This document shows positions 15,941 to 24,118 of a stretch of 64,000 nt of DNA, piece by piece. The stretch is from assembly GCA_016713925.1 (NCBI GenBank), contig JADJOH010000002.1, positions 868,001 to 932,000 on the forward strand, in the 5' to 3' direction. Position numbers and translations under genes: made by a program. The notes under the pieces were generated by a model. That model was not told the origin of the DNA, did not search any database, and saw only the letters and a list, made by a program, of their open reading frames with translations. Numbering within the stretch: the first letter of the stretch is position 1; every line of letters starts with the position of its first letter. Origin of the DNA: Bacteroidota bacterium (lineage in GTDB: Bacteria; Bacteroidota; Bacteroidia; AKYH767-A; OLB10).

Positions 15941-16729
15941 ATGGATCTCAACCTACAACATAAAACAGCATTGGTTTGTGGAAGCACACAGGGAATTGGA
16001 CGGGCGGCGGCCCAGGAAATTGCCAGGCTAGGCGCCCATGTCATTTTACTCGCACGAAATGAAGAAAAATTACGTGATACATTATCCTCTCTGGATACAA
16101 CTATGGGGCAAAGTCATAAATTTTTAGTGGCAGATTATAGTGAACCCAATCCACTTAAAACGAAGATGGAGTCATTGGTAAAAAGCAATGAGCCTATTCA
16201 CATTTTAGTAAATAATACCGGAGGACCTCCCGGAGGACTCATCTCCAATGCAAAAACAGAAGAATTTTTAGCTGCTTTTTCAAATCATCTTATATGCAAT
16301 CATATACTTGTACAAGCCCTTTTGGATGGAATGAAGAAAGAAAAATATGGCCGGATCATCAATGTAATCAGCACATCTGTCAAGCAACCTTTAAAAGGTC
16401 TGGGCGTTTCCAACACCGTGCGTGCCGCAGTGGCAAATTGGTCGAAAACATTAGCAGGTGAAGTGGCCGGCTTTGGCATTACGGTGAACAATGTTCTCCC
16501 GGGAGCGACCAATACACAACGCCTGCAGAGTATCATTGAAAATAAATCCAAAAATTCGGGCGAGTCGGAAAATGAAATTGTCAATGAAATGGAAAGTGAA
16601 ATTCCGATGGGACGTTTTGCGGATCCGTCAGAAATTGCAAATGCCATCGCCTTCCTTGCGAGCCCTGCTGCATCCTACATCACCGGGATCAATGTACCCG
16701 TTGACGGTGGAAGAACAGCTTGCCTATAA
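15941..16729 (+). CDS. SDR-family protein lacking the YxxxK pair
   Basis: 262-residue Rossmann-fold protein: cofactor loop GSTQGIGR (residues 14-21), VNNTGG, and the C-terminal ITGINVPVDGG. The catalytic region reads STSVKQPLKGLGVSNTVRAAV: the classical Tyr-x-x-x-Lys is replaced by Ser-Asn-Thr-Val-Arg, which suggests altered or lost oxidoreductase chemistry. This SNxxR variant recurs in a subgroup of SDRs. Position opposite 3-hydroxyanthranilate dioxygenase suggests a part in kynurenine catabolism, but no step can be assigned. A TATCTTCG -7-like box at 15927-15934 lies just before the ATG. Confidence 0.85.
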   Translation: MDLNLQHKTALVCGSTQGIGRAAAQEIARLGAHVILLARNEEKLRDTLSSLDTTMGQSHKFLVADYSEPNPLKTKMESLVKSNEPIHILVNNTGGPPGGLISNAKTEEFLAAFSNHLICNHILVQALLDGMKKEKYGRIINVISTSVKQPLKGLGVSNTVRAAVANWSKTLAGEVAGFGITVNNVLPGATNTQRLQSIIENKSKNSGESENEIVNEMESEIPMGRFADPSEIANAIAFLASPAASYITGINVPVDGGRTACL

Positions 16730-16837
16730 AACATGGATACCATTACCCTCTACGCTGTTGAAATGAAAGATTGGCTTCGAATTTAAGAAGGTCTATTTTC
16801 TGATTCAACACATCTCATCAATGAATGAAATTTCATA

Positions 16838-17239
16838 ATGAATAAAAAAAGAAAGGATATTTATTCATTGTTGATACTGCTCGCATTGATCGCGACATAT
16901 CTCCTTTTCTTCCGGCAAAATCCCGAACATAGTACATCCTCCCGCATCGATCGTCGCGAAGCGGCATTTCGTCATAAGCCAATTTATTATACCAAACATG
17001 CTAAATGCAGAATGGAATGCAGGCAGATCGACGAATCAGAAGTGGAAGAAATTTTAAGCGACGGGAGTATAAATTACAATAAGAGTGATTTAAAAGACAG
17101 GCCCTGTCCTACTTACGCAGTGGAAGGAATTACCCGGGATAAACAACGCGTTCGAATTGTTGTGGGCGACTGTGATGCAAAAGCCGGTATTATTACGGTG
17201 ATAGATTTAGAGAATGAATTCGAATGTGATTGCAAATAA
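16838..17239 (+). CDS. DUF4258-like small membrane-anchored protein
   Basis: 133 residues: an N-terminal transmembrane segment (about 9-26, IYSLLILLALIATYLLFF) and a soluble domain from about 48, YYTKHAKCRMECRQIDESEVEEIL..PCPTYAVEGITRDKQRVRIVVGDC, which has the HAxxRMxxR pattern of DUF4258. Five cysteines in the soluble part may form disulfides if it faces the periplasm. Function is unknown; some DUF4258 proteins resemble toxin nucleases of the RelE/BrnT type, but no antitoxin is adjacent. It converges with the next gene. Confidence 0.7.
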   Translation: MNKKRKDIYSLLILLALIATYLLFFRQNPEHSTSSRIDRREAAFRHKPIYYTKHAKCRMECRQIDESEVEEILSDGSINYNKSDLKDRPCPTYAVEGITRDKQRVRIVVGDCDAKAGIITVIDLENEFECDCK

Positions 17240-17271
17240 CAATACGCCTCACTCTTACTAAAACTAATTTC

Positions 17272-19863
17272 TTAGGGTGAAGGAAAGTTGAAATTAGTTA
17301 TTGCTCCACCTATCCACAGCGGCATTTTACTCCATGTCTCTAATGAATTTCGATGTTTAAGTACCACAAAAAAACTTTGATTTAAAAGAAGGGAGGGCAA
17401 GGTCAATGAAACCGAACCTGATGTTGTAATGAGTGCATTTGCACCATATGCGATGTCAAATGGCGCTTGAGGATATCTTAATTCAATATGTACCGAATCA
17501 GCAGCAAAAGGCTGATTATTGGCACCTGACTCATATAGGGTAGCCCGCATTTGTCCGGCACCCATATATTGACCTTCCAATAACACCTGAAGATTCAGAA
17601 CAGGCAAAGGACAAGCCTGGAGCAAATACGGTGCAGTTGAAATACAGTCAATAATAACAGAGTAGGAACCGGCTGAAGTCGCTAATATACTTTGAGTAGT
17701 TGCACCCGTGTTCCATAGATAAGTAGTGCCGGGAGAAGCAAATAATGGGATAGTATCACCCGGACATAAAAATTGATTACCGTTACCGGAAATAACCGGG
17801 TTATTCGACCCTGTTAAAAGAATATCATCAATTCGATATTGTGTTGCCGTACCGGTATTCATGAATCGCAAATGTAAATTAGAAGTTGCAGGAATTATTC
17901 CGGAAGCTGTACGGAAATACCAACCTGCCCCATTGCTTAATGAAGCAAAACTCAAATCATTAAAAGTAACACCATCTTCACTCCACTGCACTTTTAAATC
18001 AACACCGGTTGCAGTTGTCGAATTTTTATAAATGCCAAAACTTAATTCCACATTCGCTTTTCCAAGTGTATTAATGCCTGAAATGATGAAATTTCTTCCT
18101 GCAACATTGGTTAAAAAAACATTAGCAGCAGCACTCGACTGCCCATAATTAGAGGACTGCTGCGTGTTCCTAACATCACCATTACCACTCATCGCTAAAT
18201 CATCGCTTAAAAATCCATTGTTAAACTCATGGACAGCGATAGCAGTAGTAGTAGCAACCGATCCTATATTTTCATAAAAAATTGTATCAGATAATTGTCC
18301 ACTTAAGGCGGTTACTACTATTGGAGCCAATGCTGAAACACAACCAAAATTATTGGTCACTGTAACTGTATAGAGTCCGGGGGTTGATATGTAGATAGCT
18401 TGACTTGTGGCCCCGGTTGACCATAAATAGGAGTTGGCAGAACTGCAGCTAAGCAGAATTGTATCGCCCGTACATAACTGAAGCGGTCCAACAGGAGATA
18501 CTGTTGCTGAAGTACCTGTCTGAATTATAAATGTAGAAAAAGGCATAGTATCATTCCCATTATTAATATCACCTGTGGTCAGAAATGTATGTGAAGAAAA
18601 AGTATACATTCCACTATCTAACATTGCATATCCCGGCTGAAATTGAATTATGGTATCTGCACCGGCGGCAAGTACTCCTGCATTTAATAATTTGGAAAAA
18701 TTTGTAATAACAAATGAAGGTGATGCGGCAACCAAACTCACAACCGCGGGATCATTCGCAAAATTTATACTTGAACTTCCGTAATTTTTCACGCTCACCT
18801 TCAACGTTACATTTTCATCAGGACATGTAGACAAGGGTGGAACGAAGGCAAAAACACCAATATCATTAAGCGGTGAAGAGGAAGGAACGGTGAAATTCAA
18901 CGAAGCTATCACAGGAAGATGATCGGAGGCATGGTGCAACGCATTCGCAACATTTACACTCACCGCGGAATTGGGCTGATGATTAATTGAATCATTATAA
19001 TGCTGTCCATCATTACCGAATACCTGTAACGAACCTGGAACATACGTAACGCCTCCTGTTTGTAGAATACCATTCGAAAAAAGTATCATGTCAAATCGAT
19101 CATCAAGACCACCGGTTGCGCCACCACCAAAACTTCTTAAACGGGGAGATTGACTATGGTAGGGAGCATAAGCAGGATTATTCCATAAACCGGGGAGATT
19201 CAATACATCATAAAACTGACCCTCTGATCCTTGTTGCACTTCTACTAATTTTTGATAGGCTACTTCGGTGCTGCCGTAGATATTGAAATCACCACAGACC
19301 ATGAAATTGGATCCCGGAGCAAATGCATTGGTCACCTTTCTCAAACTATCCACTTCTGCTGCTCGCTGTTGCTCATTGGTTACACCAGTACTCGCCTTGA
19401 GATGGACTACAAAAATTGTTAACGTATCGCCACTTGCATTATGAACTAATTTAAAAGCATTAATATCGCGCAGGGCAGTTTGTATAGGTGTGTTACTGAT
19501 AAACTGAAATTTAGAAAATTTAAAAAATATTCCACGATCAGTATCATCGCTATTGATGTATGTTCCCTTGGCATACAGCGTAGCACTTGCATTCATTACA
19601 TTGGTCAAAAATCCCAGATCTCCACTTAAACTATTTAATTCTTCAATAACAAGAATATCAGGATTAGCGGCTTCGATCACAGTCCGGAAGTAGGGATTAC
19701 GTAAAGTAGTATCAGCATTGGGATTTGAAATAGCAGGATAATTAAGAAGATTATAGGCCATGATCTTTACCTGATCCTGCGTTTGAGCGCACAAAATAGG
19801 GGCTAAGAATAGAAAATACATCCATAGCAATAATTTACAGGAAGTGCAATGAAGGAGTTTCAT
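17272..19863 (-). CDS. Secreted endonuclease/exonuclease/phosphatase-family protein
   Basis: 863 residues. A signal peptide (MKLLHCTSCKLLLWMYFLFLAPILCAQ) precedes an EEP-type nuclease domain, about 30-325, with MAYNLLNYP, EELNS, VCGDFNIYG and HHASDHLPVIASL covering the metal and catalytic residues (Glu, Asp-Asn pair, Asp-His). The remainder is beta-sandwich, including two segments of the type CTGDTILLSCSS..YLWSTGATSQAIYISTPGLYTVTV. The C-terminal LNLQVLLEGQY..FFVVLKHRNSLETWSKMPL segment resembles a Bacteroidota domain usually followed by a further acidic repeat and sorting signal; here the protein stops, with no T9SS signal. It probably acts on nucleic acids or phosphoesters outside the cell. 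Confidence 0.85.
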   Translation of the reverse strand: MKLLHCTSCKLLLWMYFLFLAPILCAQTQDQVKIMAYNLLNYPAISNPNADTTLRNPYFRTVIEAANPDILVIEELNSLSGDLGFLTNVMNASATLYAKGTYINSDDTDRGIFFKFSKFQFISNTPIQTALRDINAFKLVHNASGDTLTIFVVHLKASTGVTNEQQRAAEVDSLRKVTNAFAPGSNFMVCGDFNIYGSTEVAYQKLVEVQQGSEGQFYDVLNLPGLWNNPAYAPYHSQSPRLRSFGGGATGGLDDRFDMILFSNGILQTGGVTYVPGSLQVFGNDGQHYNDSINHQPNSAVSVNVANALHHASDHLPVIASLNFTVPSSSPLNDIGVFAFVPPLSTCPDENVTLKVSVKNYGSSSINFANDPAVVSLVAASPSFVITNFSKLLNAGVLAAGADTIIQFQPGYAMLDSGMYTFSSHTFLTTGDINNGNDTMPFSTFIIQTGTSATVSPVGPLQLCTGDTILLSCSSANSYLWSTGATSQAIYISTPGLYTVTVTNNFGCVSALAPIVVTALSGQLSDTIFYENIGSVATTTAIAVHEFNNGFLSDDLAMSGNGDVRNTQQSSNYGQSSAAANVFLTNVAGRNFIISGINTLGKANVELSFGIYKNSTTATGVDLKVQWSEDGVTFNDLSFASLSNGAGWYFRTASGIIPATSNLHLRFMNTGTATQYRIDDILLTGSNNPVISGNGNQFLCPGDTIPLFASPGTTYLWNTGATTQSILATSAGSYSVIIDCISTAPYLLQACPLPVLNLQVLLEGQYMGAGQMRATLYESGANNQPFAADSVHIELRYPQAPFDIAYGANALITTSGSVSLTLPSLLLNQSFFVVLKHRNSLETWSKMPLWIGGAITNFNFPSP

Positions 19864-20093
19864 AGTCCGGGAACCTTGAAAAAAAATAAGGCCATTGATA
19901 ATAGGAGGAGGATTTCAGGGATAGCTAATGTAAGGTATATTTTCGAATCGCACAAATGTTTACACAAAGGCCTGAATAGCAAATTTTTAAACGGTGGTGA
20001 AAAGTAGTTTACACTACACACAAGAAAAATTTCCACTATTGAAATCAAACTTGCTGTAGCATTAGTAGTTTTACAGAAGAATATAATCCATCC

Positions 20094-21536
20094 ATGCAAA
20101 AAATTCAGAATTACATCAACGGTAAATTAACAGCGCCGCTTTCCGGAAAATACATCGATAATTATAATCCTGCGACCGGACAGGTATATAGTCTCATCCC
20201 TGATAGTGACGAACAGGATGTAGCGTTAGCCGTAAGCGCTGCTGAAGCGGCCTTTCCCTTATGGAGTGCAATGCGTACCGAAGAGAGATCTGCACTATTG
20301 ATCCGGTTAAGTGAGTTGATTGAAAAACATCTGGAACGTTTTGCAGTTGCAGAATCGATAGATAACGGTAAGCCGGTATGGTTAGCTCGCACCGTGGATA
20401 TCCCCCGCGCAGTGTCTAATTTTCACTTCTATGCGACCGCGGCATTGCATATGTCCACAGAAGCGCATGCCATGGGAGATATAGCCATCAACTATACCGT
20501 ACGTACACCCATTGGCATTGCAGGATGTATTTCACCCTGGAATCTGCCCCTCTATCTTTTCTCCTGGAAGATCGCTCCTGCATTGGCATCCGGAAACTGT
20601 GTCGTCGCCAAACCTTCAGAAATCACCCCCATGACAGCCTTTATGCTTTCCGAATTAGCCATTGAAGCCGGCATACCTCCCGGTGTGCTGAATATCATTC
20701 ATGGACATGGAACCAAAGTTGGAAAAGCTATTGTTGCTCATCCAAAAATACAGGCCGTATCCTTCACCGGAGGCACGAAAACCGGAGAAGAAATTTCCCG
20801 TATTGCGGCTCCTATGTTCAAGAAATTATCCTTGGAATTAGGAGGAAAAAACCCAAATATTATTTTCGCAGATTGCGATTTTGACAAGGCAGTTAAAACA
20901 ACTGTTCGTTCCTCCTTTTCCAATCAGGGCGAAATCTGTCTTTGCGGTTCGAGGATATTTATTGAAAGAAGTATTTATGATAAATTCAAATCTGCTTTTG
21001 TGCAAGAAGTGAAAAAGTTGAAAACCGGCGATCCGCTGGACGATACTAACTGGCTCGGCGCGATCGTATCTAAACCGCATATGGAAAAAATCCTGCATTA
21101 CATTGACTTGTCAAAACATGAAGGGGGAACTATTTTAACCGGTGGAAAACGTATTCATTTGGGTGGCATTCATAGTGAGGGTTATTATATTGAACCCACC
21201 ATCATCGAAGGACTCCCACACGATTGCCGGACCAATCAGGAAGAGATATTTGGACCGGTGGTGACCTTACAACCTTTCGATACGGAAGAAGAAGTTTTAA
21301 CCTATGCCAACAGTACTACCTATGGTCTTGCCGCTACACTCTGGACGCAACATCTGACAAGAGCCCATCGCATGGCGGCAAAACTACATAACGGTATCGT
21401 ATGGGTGAATTGTTGGCTCTTACGTGATTTAAGAACACCCTTTGGCGGAATGAAAGCTTCCGGGGTAGGAAGAGAAGGCGGATTTGAAGCTTTAAACTTC
21501 TTTACCGAAGAAAAAAATATTTGTATCAAATTGTAA
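20094..21536 (+). CDS. 2-aminomuconate 6-semialdehyde dehydrogenase (ALDH8 type)
   Basis: 480-residue NAD-dependent aldehyde dehydrogenase. Key elements are SPWNLPLYLFSWKIAPALASGN (segment with the conserved Asn), VAKPSEITP, FTGGTKTG, LELGGKNPNI (general-base Glu) and SNQGEICLCGSR with the catalytic Cys. The GEICLC form is characteristic of 2-aminomuconate/2-hydroxymuconate semialdehyde dehydrogenases. With the 3-hydroxyanthranilate dioxygenase 4 kb upstream and ACMSD downstream it fits the step after ACMSD in tryptophan/kynurenine degradation. A betaine- or other aldehyde-specific role is less likely given the motif. Confidence 0.88.
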   Translation: MQKIQNYINGKLTAPLSGKYIDNYNPATGQVYSLIPDSDEQDVALAVSAAEAAFPLWSAMRTEERSALLIRLSELIEKHLERFAVAESIDNGKPVWLARTVDIPRAVSNFHFYATAALHMSTEAHAMGDIAINYTVRTPIGIAGCISPWNLPLYLFSWKIAPALASGNCVVAKPSEITPMTAFMLSELAIEAGIPPGVLNIIHGHGTKVGKAIVAHPKIQAVSFTGGTKTGEEISRIAAPMFKKLSLELGGKNPNIIFADCDFDKAVKTTVRSSFSNQGEICLCGSRIFIERSIYDKFKSAFVQEVKKLKTGDPLDDTNWLGAIVSKPHMEKILHYIDLSKHEGGTILTGGKRIHLGGIHSEGYYIEPTIIEGLPHDCRTNQEEIFGPVVTLQPFDTEEEVLTYANSTTYGLAATLWTQHLTRAHRMAAKLHNGIVWVNCWLLRDLRTPFGGMKASGVGREGGFEALNFFTEEKNICIKL

Positions 21537-22022
21537 ATGATGGTGAAAACCGGAAGAAGAATGGAACAGGTTTGATCGTAAATAAATAAGATTAATCAAT
21601 ACTCTCGGCCAGGTAATAGCACTTCCAGTAGTTGATTTTCATCTATTCCATACGCATGAACACGCTTTCACAGGCAGTTTTATTATACATTAATACTCTC
21701 GACTAAAACACAATTTCTCTAAATCAACATTATAGATTTTTCCCTGTGAAAATCATGGGGGCCTGCATCAATTAATTTACTCTCAGTATTTTATTAAGAA
21801 TAATTTCCGATAAATTGTAAACAAAAGTTTTTTTTATTATCTTCGCAATTGACACTACCACTATACTAAATTAATTGATAGAAGTTATTTAGTATTTTTA
21901 TTTATTCATTGATGCCGCTTTAAATACAGCTTCGCTATTGGCATTGGTTCAGTTAACTACTTTGTTATTCGTGAAACCAAAATAGCGAAATATACTTCAA
22001 AAAGTCATAAAACGGACCTGTT
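21537..22022 (+). promoter_or_regulatory. Gap upstream of the YbdK-like gene, with a distant promoter
   Basis: This 486-base AT-rich gap has no gene. The only recognisable signal is TTG at 21814-21816 with TATCTTCG at 21837-21844 (spacing 20), which would give the next gene a leader of about 170 bases. AATACTCTCG occurs twice, at 21598 and 21692. Confidence 0.35.
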
Positions 22023-23167
22023 ATGGAAGAAAACCTCAGATTGAATTTCACCGAAAGTAATAACTTTCTAACATTGGGAGTTGAAATTGAATTACAGGTG
22101 ATGGAAAAAAGCACCAATCAACTCACTCCAAAGGCGCATGATTTCATTGCAAACATTGATAACCCAAAACTTACGAAGGAACTTTTTCAAAGTATGTTGG
22201 AGATAATTACAGGGATATGTACAAATGCACATGAAGCATACATTGATCTTGACAATAGTTTAAAGCAGGTGGACGAATATGCTTCGGATCACGCTCTTAG
22301 CTTATGTTCTACCGGCAGTCATCCAACGGCAAATTATAATGACAGGATGATCACCGAATCGAAGCGTTATCATGAGCTTATTGATCGAAATCAGTGGCTG
22401 AGCAGAAGAACTTCTGTGTATGGATTACATGTTCATGTTGGGATGAGAAATGGGGATGAATGTATTGATTTCAGTAATTTTTTCGTTCGTCAACTTCCCA
22501 TACTTCTTGCACTTTCTGCCAGCTCTCCTTTTTGGATAGGAAAGATTCCGGACTCGCATCAACACGGCCCACCGTCTATGAAGCAATCCCTACCTGTGGT
22601 TTACCTTATTTCTTTAAAAACTGGGAAGCCTTTAACAAAAGATATCAGGATCTGATCAGAGTTCAATCCATAAAAAGCATGAAAGATCTTTGGTGGGATT
22701 TGAGACCCAGCCCCGGACATGGCACACTCGAAATAAGGATTTGTGATGGACCGGCCACTTTAAAAGAAATGAAAGCTTTAGTAGCTATGATTCATGCGAT
22801 GGCAAATTGGTATAGCGATAATAAAGCAGAATTCAATTCTACTTATGGAACAATACCGGAACGATGGATTCTGCGAGAAAATAAATGGCGAGCCATTCGG
22901 CATGGACTAGAAGCTCAATTTATAGATGAGAGTACCATTTCCAACTTGCCGGCCCGAACAGTGGCCTACAATTGGCTGGAAAAACTTTCTCCTTATTTCA
23001 AGAATTTTGAATACAATGATTGTGAAGAAATCATTGTGAACCTACTCCAAAAAGGCAATAGCACAAGCCGACAAAGGAAGGTGTATGAACGCAGCGGTGA
23101 TCTTGAAGAAGTAGTGCGTCATAATATAAGTGAACATTTGTCCAGACAACCTATCTGGATAAGTTGA
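22023..23167 (+). pseudogene. ybdK: YbdK-type carboxylate-amine ligase, one frameshift
   Basis: Glutamate-cysteine-ligase-2 family (weak GCL activity in characterised YbdK). The first part (22023 to about 22545) gives FLTLGVEIELQVM, GSHPTANY, YGLHVHVGMR and ALSASSPFW. The rest, in the +1 frame from about 22535, gives KDSGLASTRPTVYEAIPTCGLPYFF, DLRPSPGHGTLEIRICD and a normal C-terminus. The family motif SPFWxGKDxGLAS is restored by adding one G after AAAG at 22541-22544, giving 381 residues, normal for YbdK. Every other conserved block is intact, so a sequencing error or very recent mutation is likelier than old decay. Confidence 0.85.
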
Positions 23168-23210
23168 TCCGCAACAATGGAAATTAAATTAATCTATCGT
23201 TAAACAGTAT

Positions 23211-24071
23211 ATGCTACGACTTGAAAATGATAATTTACGGGTAGATATTAACCCTCTTGGCGCTGAACTAATCCGTTTATATAATAAACTATTTCGACTT
23301 GAATACCTCTGGCAGGCAGGCAAAGAATGGTCAAAGAGCTCGCCTGTACTCTTTCCTGTTGTCGGGCAATTAAAGGATAATATCTATACTTATAACGGTA
23401 ATGAATATACGCTCCCGCGACATGGATTTGCAAGGGAGAAACTTTTCAATCTCATTGAAGAGGGTACCGGCAAACTGGTTTTCCGATTAAAAGATGACGA
23501 GGATACACGAAAAAATTATCCATTTCAATTCCATTTTGACATCAGCTATACGCTAAAAGGGAACGAATTGAATGTAGAATATCATGTGTTCAATACCGGA
23601 AAGGATACGATGTACTTTTCTGTTGGTGCCCATCCGGCTTTTCGTGTACCCCTGGACTTGCGCGACCACTACGATGATTATTATATTGAATTCAGCGATG
23701 AGGAAAACTCTTCATTATGGCCGTTGAAAGAGGGATTGATCAGCGATGTACCTGCTTCATTTTTTACTTCAAAGAGAATCCCTTTGTCAAAAGCTCTTTT
23801 TGAAAGCGATGCGCTCGTCTTTAAAAACATTCGTTCGGAATGTATACATTTACGCAGTAACCAACACGATCATGGTCTGAGTGTTAAAGTCAATCGATGT
23901 CCCTTTCTGGGTTTATGGGCAGCAAAAGGGGCCAATTTTCTGTGTATTGAACCCTGGCAAGGAATAGCAGATAGTGTACATTCCACAGGAAAAATTGAGG
24001 AAAAAGAAGGGATTATTCCACTGAAGGCCGGAGAGAATTTCAGTTATGTCTGGAGCGTGCGGGTTATGTAA
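23211..24071 (+). CDS. Aldose 1-epimerase family protein
   Basis: 286-residue galactose-mutarotase-like beta-sandwich. Motifs of the LacX/YeaD-type branch: WSKSSPVLFPVVGQLKDN, LPRHGFAREK (catalytic His), VGAHPAFRVPL (second His) and FLCIEPWQGIADS (catalytic Glu). It interconverts anomers of hexoses or hexose phosphates. It stands 43 bases after the YbdK-like gene on the same strand. Confidence 0.88.
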   Translation: MLRLENDNLRVDINPLGAELIRLYNKLFRLEYLWQAGKEWSKSSPVLFPVVGQLKDNIYTYNGNEYTLPRHGFAREKLFNLIEEGTGKLVFRLKDDEDTRKNYPFQFHFDISYTLKGNELNVEYHVFNTGKDTMYFSVGAHPAFRVPLDLRDHYDDYYIEFSDEENSSLWPLKEGLISDVPASFFTSKRIPLSKALFESDALVFKNIRSECIHLRSNQHDHGLSVKVNRCPFLGLWAAKGANFLCIEPWQGIADSVHSTGKIEEKEGIIPLKAGENFSYVWSVRVM

Positions 24072-24072
24072 T

Positions 24073-24118
24073 GACGGGTCGCGATCCGTCGTAGAGACAG
24101 GTCGCGACCTGTCACTAC
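24073..24118. repeat. Two adjoining GACRGGTCGCGA palindromes
   Basis: An imperfect copy (GACGGGTCGCGATCCGTC, 24073-24090) is followed at once by GACAGGTCGCGACCTGTC at 24096-24113 inside GTAG/CTAC ends. It lies where the epimerase and PKD genes converge and reaches the last bases of the latter, so it may act as a shared transcription end. Confidence 0.85.
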
